A DNA stretch of 52,531 bases from Chitiniphilus shinanonensis DSM 23277 (GTDB taxonomy: Bacteria; Pseudomonadota; Gammaproteobacteria; Burkholderiales; Chitinibacteraceae): contig NZ_KB895335.1 of the NCBI RefSeq assembly GCF_000374805.1, positions 191,515 through 244,045 of the forward strand, in the 5' to 3' direction. A program made the translations under genes and the position numbers. The notes below the pieces were generated by a model. The model saw only the letters and a program-made list of their open reading frames with translations. It was not told the origin of the DNA and made no database searches. Position 1 is the first letter of the stretch; every line of letters begins with the position of its first letter. Shown piece by piece: positions 15,821-23,731 of the stretch.

Positions 15821-16762
15821 TCAGGCCGGCAGCGCGTAGCCGAACGCCTGCTCGAAGCGCGCGGCCACCGTCGCCAGGTCGGCCTGGTGGTTCTGCGGCC
15901 CGCGCTCGGCGATCTTGATCGAGCCCAGCAGCGACGCCAGCCGCCCGGTGGTCGGCCAATCCCAGCCGCGGCGGATGCCGTAGAGCAGGCCGGCGCGGAA
16001 GGCGTCCCCGCAGCCGGTGGGGTCGGCCAGGGTGGCGGCCGGCACCACCGGGATGTCGTGGCGTACGCCGTCGGCGTAGATGTGCGAGCCCTCCCCGCCC
16101 AGGGTCACGATCAGCGCGCGCACGCGCGACGCCAGCCCTTCCAGCGACAGGCCGGTCTTCTGGATCAGCATCTGCGCTTCGTAGTCGTTGCAGGCGAGGT
16201 AGTCCGCCGCGTCGATCATCGGCAGCAGCTCGTCGCCGCTGAACATCGGCAGGCCCTGGCCCGGATCGAAGACGAAAGGAATGCCCGCGGCTTTCAGCTC
16301 GGCGCAGTGCTCCTGCATGCCCTGCTTACCGTCGGGTGCGACGATCGCCAGCTGCGGCTTGGCCTGCAACTCGGCCACGCGCGCGAAATGGGCGAAGTTC
16401 ATCGCGCCGGGGTGGAAGGCGTTGATCTGGTTGTCGTCCAGGTCGGTGGTGATGAAGCATTGCCCGGTGAAGTGTTCCGGCAGCTCGCGCAAGCCGTCGC
16501 GGGAAATGCCCAGCCGGTCCAGCCGCGCCGCGTAGGGGCCGAAGTCGCTGCCGACGGTGGCCAGGATCAGCGGATCGTCGCCCAAAGCCTTGAGCGTGTA
16601 GGCGATATTGCCGGCGCAGCCGCCGAATTCGCGCCGCATCTCGGGCACCAGGAACGAGATCGACAGCATGTGGATCTGCTCCGGCAGGATGTGGTGCTTG
16701 AAACGGTCCGGGAACACCATGATGGTGTCGTAGGCCATCGATCCGCAGATCAGCGTGCTCAT
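15821..16762 (-). CDS. PfkB-family carbohydrate/nucleoside kinase (adenosine kinase-like)
   Basis: A 313-residue ribokinase-superfamily kinase. Motifs: MSTLICGSMAYDTIMVFPDRFKHHI at the N-terminus, the glycine-rich REFGGCAGNIAYTLKALG, and the C-terminal PfkB signature DPTGCGDAFRAGLLYG with the catalytic Asp. Proteins with this N-terminus in beta- and gammaproteobacteria are usually annotated as adenosine kinase or sugar kinase; substrate is not decided by sequence. The ATG was chosen at the family start; the frame continues upstream into low-complexity, non-homologous sequence. It diverges from the GGDEF gene at 16900. Confidence 0.85.
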   Translation of the reverse strand: MSTLICGSMAYDTIMVFPDRFKHHILPEQIHMLSISFLVPEMRREFGGCAGNIAYTLKALGDDPLILATVGSDFGPYAARLDRLGISRDGLRELPEHFTGQCFITTDLDDNQINAFHPGAMNFAHFARVAELQAKPQLAIVAPDGKQGMQEHCAELKAAGIPFVFDPGQGLPMFSGDELLPMIDAADYLACNDYEAQMLIQKTGLSLEGLASRVRALIVTLGGEGSHIYADGVRHDIPVVPAATLADPTGCGDAFRAGLLYGIRRGWDWPTTGRLASLLGSIKIAERGPQNHQADLATVAARFEQAFGYALPA

Positions 16763-16899
16763 GCCAGCGTCCTTCGTTTTTCGGGATGGGCGATTATGCC
16801 ACTCGTCAGAGCCGGCGACCGCACAACCCTTCCCTGCGGCGGCGGCTTTTACGCCCATGTTAAGCTCTTTGTTGTCTATAAGCTTACAAAAATACGACC

Positions 16900-18036
16900 A
16901 TGTGGCCTTCCTCGCCGCTTCTTTCCGTCGCACTGGTCCTGGGCATCCCCACGCTGTTGTCTGTCATCAGTCTGACCCTGCTGGCGCTGGGCCATCGCGA
17001 ACGGGGGCAGCACATGCTGGCCGCCGGCGCGCTCAGCGCGCTGGGTGCCTGCTGCGCGCTGGCCCTGGACATGGAACGGCTGGCCCTGGCGCTGTGGCTG
17101 GGCGCCGACACGCTGCTGCTGATCGGCGGCCGCCATTACCTGGGCCAGGCGCCCCGTTACCTGACAACCCTGCCCTGGCCGACGCTGGCCTTCGCCATCT
17201 TTCTTTACAGCGACGCGGCACCGGGCTCGGCCCTGCACATCCTCGCCCTGGCGCTGGCGATCCTGCCACTGGCGCCGATGCACGTCGGTTCGCTGATCCC
17301 CAACGTGGTCGAGGAACGCTGGGCCGCACCGCGCCAGCTGTTCGCGGTGGCGCATATCCTGCACGCCGCGTACTGGCTGGCGGTGGCGCTGGCGTGGCTG
17401 ACCGGCGCTCCCGGCGCCTGGGCGCGCCTGCCGGTGGCCTACCTGCCGCTGGGCCTGATGGTGCTGATCGCCGGCCTGGCCTGGCCGCAACTGGTGGGAC
17501 AGCGCCTGCGCTCGCGCATTTCGCGGCTGGCGCGCTTCGACGCGCTGACCGGCGCGCTGAACCGGCGCGGGGTGGAAGAGATCGCCCTGCGCGAGCTGCA
17601 CCGCGTGCGCAGGCATCAAGGACAACTGGGCCTGGTGCTGGTCGACCTGGATCGCTTCCGCACCTTGAACGCGCGCTACGGTCACGGGGCCGGCGACGTG
17701 GCGCTGCGCACCTGCGCCGACGCGATCCGCGAGCAGATGGGACGCGGCGAATACTTCGGCCGGGTGGGCGGCGAGGAATTCTGCATCCTCGCGCCGGGGC
17801 TGGCCGGCGAGGCGCTGGAACAGTTGCTGACCAAGGTACGGCAGGCGGTGCGCGAGCTGGAGGTGGAGCACGAGGAACTGCTGATCCGCTTCTCCGCCAG
17901 CGCCAGCATGGCCGGCTACGGTGTGGACGGCAGCGATTTCGACACGCTGTACCGGGTGGCGATGAAGCGCATCTCGCAGGAAAAGAAAGGCCCGATCGCC
18001 TTCGCCGACACCGCGCCGCAGGCCGCCGCGGCCTAG
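16900..18036 (+). CDS. Multispanning membrane diguanylate cyclase (GGEEF)
   Basis: A 378-residue protein with about six or seven transmembrane helices (residues 5-200) and a C-terminal GGDEF domain. The catalytic loop R-V-G-G-E-E-F (288-294) is intact, as are ARFDALTGALNRRG (211-224) and LVDLDRFRTLNARYGHGAGD. This predicts active c-di-GMP synthesis from two GTP. The I-site RxxD position reads G-R-G-E, so product inhibition at that site is unlikely. The stop TAG at 18034-18036 is completed by the first base of family A copy 2, so the original 3' end may have been altered by the insertion. Confidence 0.92.
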   Translation: MWPSSPLLSVALVLGIPTLLSVISLTLLALGHRERGQHMLAAGALSALGACCALALDMERLALALWLGADTLLLIGGRHYLGQAPRYLTTLPWPTLAFAIFLYSDAAPGSALHILALALAILPLAPMHVGSLIPNVVEERWAAPRQLFAVAHILHAAYWLAVALAWLTGAPGAWARLPVAYLPLGLMVLIAGLAWPQLVGQRLRSRISRLARFDALTGALNRRGVEEIALRELHRVRRHQGQLGLVLVDLDRFRTLNARYGHGAGDVALRTCADAIREQMGRGEYFGRVGGEEFCILAPGLAGEALEQLLTKVRQAVRELEVEHEELLIRFSASASMAGYGVDGSDFDTLYRVAMKRISQEKKGPIAFADTAPQAAAA

Positions 18037-18213
18037 GGCAAATCGACCTTCAAACGCGGGTACGAAGAAAGTCCTTCCCTGCGGATTGGTCCGTGGGCCG
18101 GTGTCTGCTTTGTCGCACGGCTTGCAGATAGGAAGGCTATCTGCTGCGCCGCGCTTCGCGCAGCCATATGGCCCACGGACCAACGCATCCCACGTTTGAA
18201 GGTCGGTTCGCCC
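18036..18213. mobile_element. Family A 178-bp structured repeat, copy 2
   Basis: Same length and architecture as the copy inside cobS, in reverse orientation: near-perfect 21-base inverted ends (18036-18056 / 18193-18213), inner inverted pair TGGTCCGTGGGCC / GGCCCACGGACCA, and central GCAGATAG/CTATCTGC hairpin. About 15 of 178 positions differ. It starts at the last base of the GGDEF stop codon. In the orientation used in cobS its corresponding frame is also free of stops. Confidence 0.92.
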
Positions 18214-18331
18214 TGAGCTGCTTGATTCATAACAAAACAATCTAAAAGGCCGATTCAATCCTTCTTGTACGGCATATTGTGCGATGTTAGATTGCCCCGC
18301 ACGATTCCCGCAGCCCAAGAGGAGGATGTAG

Positions 18332-19597
18332 ATGAAGTTCGATACGCTCGCGATCCACGCCGGGTACGGCCCCGATCCCACCACCAAGGCCGTGGCGGTG
18401 CCGATCTACCAGACCACCAGCTACGCCTTCGACGACACCCAGCACGGTGCCGACCTGTTCGACCTGAAGGTGCAGGGCAACATCTACACCCGCATCATGA
18501 ACCCGACCACCGCGGTGCTGGAGCAGCGCGTGGCGGCGCTGGAAGGCGGCATCGGCGGGCTGGCGCTGGCCTCGGGCCAGGCGGCGATCACCTACGCCAT
18601 CCTCACCATCGCCGAAGCCGGCGACAACATCATCGCCACCAGCACCCTCTACGGCGGCACCTACAACCTGTTCGCCCACACCCTGCCGCAATACGGCATC
18701 GAGGTGCGCTTCGTCGACCACCGCGACCCGCAATCGGCCGCCGCGCTGATCGACGACCGCACCAAGGCCATCTACTGCGAATCGATCGGCAATCCGCTGG
18801 GCAACGTGGTGGACTTCGCCGCCTTCGCCGACGTGGCGCACGCCGGCGGCATTCCGCTGATCGTCGACAACACCGTGCCGTCGCCGTACCTGACCCGCCC
18901 GTTCGAGCACGGCGCCGACATCGTGGTGCATTCGCTGACCAAGTACATGGGCGGCCACGGCACCAGCATCGGCGGCATCATCGTCGATTCCGGCAAGTTC
19001 CCCTGGGCCGAGCACAAGGCGCGCTTCCGCCGCCTGAACGAGCCGGACGTCAGCTACCACGGCGTGGTCTACACCGAGGCGCTGGGCGCCGCCGCCTTCA
19101 TCGCCCGCGCCCGCGTGGTGCCGCTGCGCAACATGGGCGCCGCGATCAGCCCGTTCAATTCGTTCCTGATCCTGCAAGGGCTGGAGACGCTGGCGCTGCG
19201 CATGGAGCGCCACGTGGAGAACGCGCTGAAGGTGGCGCAGTTCCTGCAAGGCCATCCCAACGTGGCGTGGGTGAACTACGCCGGCCTGCCCGACCACGAA
19301 TCGCGCCCGCTGGTGGACAAATACTTCGGCGGCAAGGCGTCCGGCCTGCTCACCTTCGGCGTCAAGGGCGGCCGCGAAGCCGGCGCGCGCTTCCAGGACA
19401 AGCTGCAACTGGTCACCCGCCTGGTGAACATCGGCGACGCCAAGAGCCTGGCCTGCCACCCCGCCAGCACCACCCACCGCCAGTTGTCGCCGGAGGAACT
19501 GAAGAAGGCCGGCGTCAGCGAGGACATGGTGCGGTTGTCGATCGGCATCGAGCACATCGACGACATCCTGGCCGACCTGGAACAGGCGCTCGCCTGA
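18332..19597 (+). CDS. metY: O-acetylhomoserine sulfhydrylase / aminocarboxypropyltransferase
   Basis: A 421-residue PLP enzyme of the Cys/Met metabolism family that makes homocysteine directly from O-acetylhomoserine and sulfide. Motifs: FDTLAIHAGYGPDPTTKA, PIYQTTSYAFDDTQHGADLF, YTRIMNPTTAVLEQRVAALEGG, LYGGTYNLF, and the PLP lysine in VHSLTKYMGGHGTSIGG. The length (above 410) and HAG(Y/Q) start separate MetY from the shorter MetB/MetC. A strong GAGGAGG ribosome site is six bases before the ATG. No SAM riboswitch or other leader motif is visible; family A copy 2 occupies most of the upstream gap. Confidence 0.95.
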   Translation: MKFDTLAIHAGYGPDPTTKAVAVPIYQTTSYAFDDTQHGADLFDLKVQGNIYTRIMNPTTAVLEQRVAALEGGIGGLALASGQAAITYAILTIAEAGDNIIATSTLYGGTYNLFAHTLPQYGIEVRFVDHRDPQSAAALIDDRTKAIYCESIGNPLGNVVDFAAFADVAHAGGIPLIVDNTVPSPYLTRPFEHGADIVVHSLTKYMGGHGTSIGGIIVDSGKFPWAEHKARFRRLNEPDVSYHGVVYTEALGAAAFIARARVVPLRNMGAAISPFNSFLILQGLETLALRMERHVENALKVAQFLQGHPNVAWVNYAGLPDHESRPLVDKYFGGKASGLLTFGVKGGREAGARFQDKLQLVTRLVNIGDAKSLACHPASTTHRQLSPEELKKAGVSEDMVRLSIGIEHIDDILADLEQALA

Positions 19598-19618
19598 TCC
19601 CGCTTCGCCGGATCAGGC
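19592..19618 (+). terminator. Hairpin at the metY 3' end
   Basis: GCCTGATCC and GGATCAGGC pair across a nine-base loop, starting inside the last metY codons. There is no T-run; the purine-rich repeat C1 follows immediately. It could be a processing or termination structure. Confidence 0.4.
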
Positions 19619-19619
19619 C

Positions 19620-19760
19620 GGGAAGGGGGAAGAGGGAAGGGAGAAGGGTAAGGTCAAGGGCCAAACCCCTTCGCGCGTGGGCTTTGCCGTTCACCCTTCC
19701 CTCTTCCCCCTTCTCTCTTCCCGGTTGTTCCCCTTCCCTCTTCCCCGCTTTACCCTTCCC
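19620..19760. repeat. Family C purine-rich palindrome, copy 1
   Basis: A purine arm (GGGAAGAGGGAAGGGAGAAGGG and neighbours) and a pyrimidine arm (CCCTTCCCTCTTCCCCCTTC and neighbours) flank a short mixed centre, with an additional pyrimidine block up to the next start codon. It fills the gap between metY and the DUF2520-type gene. Confidence 0.85.
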
Positions 19761-19762
19761 CC

Positions 19763-20623
19763 ATGCGACTCAACCTGATCGGCGCCGGTCGCCTTGGCCG
19801 GACCCTGGCGCGTGCCTGGCGCGACGCGGGGCATTGCGAAATCGGCGCGGTGCTGTGCCGCGACGCCGCGCATGCGCGCGCGGCGGTGGCATTCATCGGC
19901 GCCGGCCAACCCACCACCACCTTGAACGACCTGCCCGCCGCCGAGCTGTGGCTGATCGCCACGCCGGACGGCGCCATCGCCCAGGTGGCGGCGGCACTGG
20001 CGCAAGTTGCCGGGCTCCGCGGCGACGATCTGGTGTTCCACGCCAGCGGCGCGCTGGACGCTGCCGTACTCGCGCCCCTGGCGGATCGTGGCGCGGTTTG
20101 CGGCAGCCTGCACCCCGCGCTGAGCTTCGCCGACCCGCAACGGGCGCTGGCGGCGTTGCCCGGCACGGCCTGCGCGCTGGAAGGCGCCGCCACCGCGCTG
20201 CCACGACTGGAAGCACTGGCGCAGGCGCTGGGCGGGCAGCCGTTCCGCCTGGCGCCGGGCGGCAAGGCGGCGTATCACGCGGCAACGGTGGTGGCATCGA
20301 ACTACCTGGTCACGCTGGCCGCCCTGGCACAGCAGCTCGCCGCCCAGGCCGGGCTGGACACCGACGCGGCGAGCGCCGTGCTCGGCCCGCTGATGCGCCA
20401 GACGCTGGACAACGTACTGGCGCTCGGCCCGGCCGCCGCGCTGACCGGCCCCATCGCCCGGGGCGACGCGCAGACCGTGGCGCGACACCTCGCGGCGATC
20501 GACGACCCGCTGCTCGAAGCCGCCTACCGTACCCTCGGTCTCGCCACCCTGCCGCTGGCAGCGCTGCCCGCCGACCAACGGGAAGCGCTGGCTGGGTTGC
20601 TAAAGACAGACCCCAAACCTTGA
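19763..20623 (+). CDS. Rossmann-fold / DUF2520-type putative oxidoreductase
   Basis: A 286-residue protein: N-terminal NAD(P)-binding fold (MRLNLIGAGRLGRTLARAW; LWLIATPDGAIAQVA; FHASGALDAAVL) and an alpha-helical C-terminal half (AAYHAATVVASNYLVTLAALA) as in proteins annotated Rossmann-like plus DUF2520, related to NADP-dependent reductases. The substrate is unknown. There is no Shine-Dalgarno: the bases before the ATG are the pyrimidine arm of repeat C1. The last codons and the TGA stop are the left end of repeat B2 (CCCCAAACCTTGA). Both gene ends have therefore been shaped by repeats. Confidence 0.85.
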   Translation: MRLNLIGAGRLGRTLARAWRDAGHCEIGAVLCRDAAHARAAVAFIGAGQPTTTLNDLPAAELWLIATPDGAIAQVAAALAQVAGLRGDDLVFHASGALDAAVLAPLADRGAVCGSLHPALSFADPQRALAALPGTACALEGAATALPRLEALAQALGGQPFRLAPGGKAAYHAATVVASNYLVTLAALAQQLAAQAGLDTDAASAVLGPLMRQTLDNVLALGPAAALTGPIARGDAQTVARHLAAIDDPLLEAAYRTLGLATLPLAALPADQREALAGLLKTDPKP

Positions 20624-20739
20624 ACCACAGAGAACACGAAGAACACAGAGGCTCAGTGAGAACACCCAAGGCTTGAGTTTGCCCTTGGTATTCTCTGTGA
20701 ACCTCTGTGTTCTCTGTGCCTCTGTGTTTCAAGATTTGG
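20611..20739. repeat. Family B CACAGAG palindromic repeat, copy 2
   Basis: Inverted ends CCCCAAACCTTGAACCACAG / CTCTGTGTTTCAAGATTTGG around AGAACACAGAGG / CCTCTGTGTTCT pairs. It is the shortest full copy (129 bp). It supplies the stop codon of the preceding gene and ends just beyond the convergent patatin gene. Confidence 0.88.
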
Positions 20740-20743
20740 ACAT

Positions 20744-21808
20744 TCAGCCCCCCAGCGGCCTAGCAGCCTCGCCCAGCCGGCCGCTGTCCGCCAGTTCGGC
20801 GAATTCGTCGCCCATGCGGCGGCTGGCTTCGATGGCGGCGTGCCAGTGCGCGATGCGTTCGGCGTCGCGGCCGGCGTAACGCAGGAAATCCTTGCGGTCG
20901 GGAATGCGCTTTGCCGGCAGGCTGGCGACCAGTTCGGCCGTCGGCGCCAGCACCACCGTGCGTGCCAGATGCTGCGGGCGGCGCCATGGCAGGAATTTGT
21001 CGAGCCAGCCCGGCGTCACCGTCGGCACGAAGTGCGGCAGCAGCATCAGCCCTTCCGGCTGGGCCAGCGGCAGATCCATGTGGTAGTCGATCAGCCCGCC
21101 GTCCAGGTGATAGCCGGCCGGCGCGCCCGGCAGCCCGGCCACGCCGGCGATCACGCCGGGAATCGCCGCGGTGGCCATCAACGTCGGCGCCACGCGCTCG
21201 ACGGTCAGCGGCACCGCGTGCGCGCCCAGGCCATCGTCGAGCAGGCGCACCGGCGCGTCGCCGGTATGCAGCACGGTGCGCGTCAGGTGCCGCCCCAGGC
21301 GGCGGCGCCCGGCGGCATTGGCAAACACCGCCCGCGCCAGCGCCAGCTTTTCGCCGACACCGCCGCTGCCGTCGATGCCGGCCACGCCGCGCGCGGCGAT
21401 CACGTTCAGTTGCAGCCAGGGGTGGGCGACGATGTCGGCCGCGCCGTGTTCGCCCAGCAGCGCATCCAGGATGCGCCGCGCCTCGCGGGTGATCTCCGGC
21501 ATGCCGTCGTCGCGCTGGTAGCGCTGTTCGTCCACGTAGGCCCGGCGGAAACGTTCGATCGCCGCCAACGGATCGCGCTGCGCACCGGCGGCCAGGCGCC
21601 ACGCGCCGATCGACGCGCCCACCGCGATCAGCGGCCGCTCGCGATCGGCCAGCCAGCGGCCGAACAACACGCGGTCCAGCCCTTCCAGCATCAGCCACTT
21701 GGCGCCCCCGGCCGCCGCGCCCAGGTGGCTGAACTGCCCCGGCTGCATGCTCTGTTCGCGAATCTGCGCCAGCGCCTGTGGGCCGGCCAGGATCTGCAAT
21801 GCCTTCAC
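20744..21808 (-). CDS. Patatin-like phospholipase
   Basis: A 354-residue alpha/beta hydrolase-like protein with the patatin Ser-Asp dyad: nucleophile in G64-A-S66-I-G68 and aspartate in H-L-D236-G-G238. An oxyanion-type glycine-rich loop AAAGGAKWLML is at 31-41. It should hydrolyse lipid acyl esters; substrate unknown. The GTG at 21806-21808 overlaps the rsuA stop (GTGA), indicating translational coupling, so the longer frame starting inside rsuA was rejected. Confidence 0.85.
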   Translation of the reverse strand: MKALQILAGPQALAQIREQSMQPGQFSHLGAAAGGAKWLMLEGLDRVLFGRWLADRERPLIAVGASIGAWRLAAGAQRDPLAAIERFRRAYVDEQRYQRDDGMPEITREARRILDALLGEHGAADIVAHPWLQLNVIAARGVAGIDGSGGVGEKLALARAVFANAAGRRRLGRHLTRTVLHTGDAPVRLLDDGLGAHAVPLTVERVAPTLMATAAIPGVIAGVAGLPGAPAGYHLDGGLIDYHMDLPLAQPEGLMLLPHFVPTVTPGWLDKFLPWRRPQHLARTVVLAPTAELVASLPAKRIPDRKDFLRYAGRDAERIAHWHAAIEASRRMGDEFAELADSGRLGEAARPLGG

Positions 21809-22530
21809 GGTGCGGGGTCCGCGTTCAGTGCCGCCAGTTGCGCCGCGTCCAGGTAACGCCATTCGCCCTCGGCCAGATCCAGATCGGCCAGCGCCAGCCC
21901 GCCGATGCGCACCCGCGCCAGTGCGGCGCAGTGGTTGCCGGCGGCCGCCAGCATGCGCTTCACCTGGTGATACTTGCCCTGGTCGAGTTCGATCTCGATG
22001 GTGAGCGGATCGATCAGCGTGGCGGCCAGCGCGGCGATGGGCGCGGGCTCGTCGATCAGCTTCACACCGTCCAGCAGTTGCCGTACCAGCCCGTCGTCGG
22101 CCGGCTGGCCCAGCGTGGCGCGGTAGACCTTGGGCTGGTGACGCTTGGGGTGCGATTGGGCGTGGATGAAATCGCCGTCGTCCGACAGCAGCAACAGCCC
22201 GGTGGTGTCATGGTCGAGCCGGCCCACCGGCTGCACGTCACGCCAGGTGAACTGCTCCGGCAACAGCGTGTGCACGCCCGGATGATGGCTGGGCTTGCGG
22301 CTGCATTCGTAGTTGGGCGGCTTGTTCAGCACCAGGTAGACCTGCTTGCGATAGATCCACGGCTCGTCGAACACGGTGAACGCCAGCCCCTCGGGCACGA
22401 ATTCGGTCTGCCAGCGGGTGACGGTTTCGCCGCCCACCGCGACGTCGCCGTCCTCGATCAGCCCACGGCACCCCTTGCGGGTGCCAAAGCCCTGGCTTTG
22501 CAGGATGCGATCCAATGAGAGTTTTTTCAT
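21805..22530 (-). CDS. rsuA: 16S rRNA pseudouridine(516) synthase
   Basis: A 241-residue RsuA/RluB/E/F-family pseudouridine synthase. The N-terminal S4-like RNA-binding domain (MKKLSLDRILQSQGFGTRKGCRGLIEDGDVAVGG) is followed by the catalytic domain with PVGRLDHDTTGLLLLSDDG, whose Asp is the nucleophile, and the conserved KVYRATL and KYHQVKRMLAAAGNHCAAL segments. RsuA is favoured over RluE by the S4 domain and length. It is upstream of, and coupled to, the patatin gene. Confidence 0.9.
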   Translation of the reverse strand: MKKLSLDRILQSQGFGTRKGCRGLIEDGDVAVGGETVTRWQTEFVPEGLAFTVFDEPWIYRKQVYLVLNKPPNYECSRKPSHHPGVHTLLPEQFTWRDVQPVGRLDHDTTGLLLLSDDGDFIHAQSHPKRHQPKVYRATLGQPADDGLVRQLLDGVKLIDEPAPIAALAATLIDPLTIEIELDQGKYHQVKRMLAAAGNHCAALARVRIGGLALADLDLAEGEWRYLDAAQLAALNADPAP

Positions 22531-22590
22531 GGGCGCGACTTTACCAAGTCGCGCGCCGGGGATGAATGCGGAATGTACCGACGGGCCGGA

Positions 22591-23598
22591 TCAGGCCGGG
22601 ACGTGGAAGACCTGGAACGGGTTGCGGCACGGCGCGCCGAGGCTGTAGCGGATCTCGCCGTTGCCCGGCACGGCCACCGCGCTCCAGAAGGTGGCCAGCC
22701 CGTCGTCATGGCCGCACAGCGGGGCCTCGTGATCGGCCATCAGCCGCTGCAATCCCTCGACGGTCGCCGTGCGCGACAGGCCGAGCGGCGCGCCGGCGCA
22801 CAGCCGGCGGTAGCGGGCCAGCGAGTTGTCCCATTCGGGGCACAGCGCCGCCATTTCGGGTGAGAGAAAGTGGTTGGTCATGGCCAACATGCCGGATTGC
22901 TCCAGAACCCGCACCGCCCGCCGCTGTGGCGTGGCTTCGATCACGCAGGCGTCGTGCGCATCCGCCAGCAGGTAGCTCTTGGGCTCCTTGAGCGGCAGGC
23001 TCAGCAACAGATCGCGCGCCTGCGCCACGCTCGTGCAGGTTTCCAGCAGCCAGCGCACCACCAGCTGGAACGGCATGCCGGCCGGCGCGGGGTCGGGATG
23101 CGGTCCGGCGCCGTTGAACGCGACGAACAGTCCGGCGGCGTTCAGTCCATCGAAACGACCGGCCGCCAGCCCTTCGTGCATGCCCAGGTGGGCCAGGCCC
23201 TGGTCGGGCGCGGTTTCGATCAGGTGGCGGCGGCTTTCGAAGTAGAAGAAATCGTAGTTGCGCGCGACCACCAGCCCGTCGGCGCTGCGCACCACGACGG
23301 CGCTGCAAGCCCCCTCCACGCCCAGACCGTAATGCCAGAGCAGTGCATCGCGCGGTAACCCCTGCGCATCCGCATAGGCGTCGATCTCCTCGACCAGCCG
23401 CGGCGCGATCTCGGCGGTCAACGCCCGGCAATCGCGCGCATGGCGCAGCCGCCCCGCCGTCATCCGTTCGACTCCCTCGTCAGCGGCAATGGCGGGCGCT
23501 TGCGCGGCCATGGCGGCACCCAATTCGGCAGGCGTACCGGCGATGCGGTAATGCCGGTAGTCGGCGTTGCGTTCTTCGAGCAGGTTCTGGTCTGGCAT
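22591..23598 (-). CDS. C45 / acyltransferase-type Ntn hydrolase
   Basis: A 335-residue protein with the pattern of the penicillin-acyltransferase-like Ntn hydrolases: helical N-terminal part with a RLVEEIDAYADAQG segment, candidate nucleophile in G96-A-C98-S-A, then VVARNYDF (112-117) as in the choloylglycine/C45 families, and further beta-strand motifs. Family members hydrolyse or transfer acyl groups on amides after exposing the cysteine by self-cleavage. No signal peptide is visible, so it is likely cytoplasmic. Substrate unknown. Confidence 0.78.
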   Translation of the reverse strand: MPDQNLLEERNADYRHYRIAGTPAELGAAMAAQAPAIAADEGVERMTAGRLRHARDCRALTAEIAPRLVEEIDAYADAQGLPRDALLWHYGLGVEGACSAVVVRSADGLVVARNYDFFYFESRRHLIETAPDQGLAHLGMHEGLAAGRFDGLNAAGLFVAFNGAGPHPDPAPAGMPFQLVVRWLLETCTSVAQARDLLLSLPLKEPKSYLLADAHDACVIEATPQRRAVRVLEQSGMLAMTNHFLSPEMAALCPEWDNSLARYRRLCAGAPLGLSRTATVEGLQRLMADHEAPLCGHDDGLATFWSAVAVPGNGEIRYSLGAPCRNPFQVFHVPA

Positions 23599-23731
23599 GT
23601 TGGCTCCGGCGTGAAAGAAAAGGCCAGCATACGAGGCGGCGGTTGACCGGCTTTGCGCTTTTGGGCGACGCGGTCATCTCAGCGCCATCGGGAACGCGCT
23701 CGGCAATACGACGACGGCTTGCCCTCGCCGA

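Noticed and set aside
18214-18331. SAM riboswitch upstream of metY
   Set aside because: No conserved S-box or SAM-II boxes in the short leader; only a strong ribosome site.
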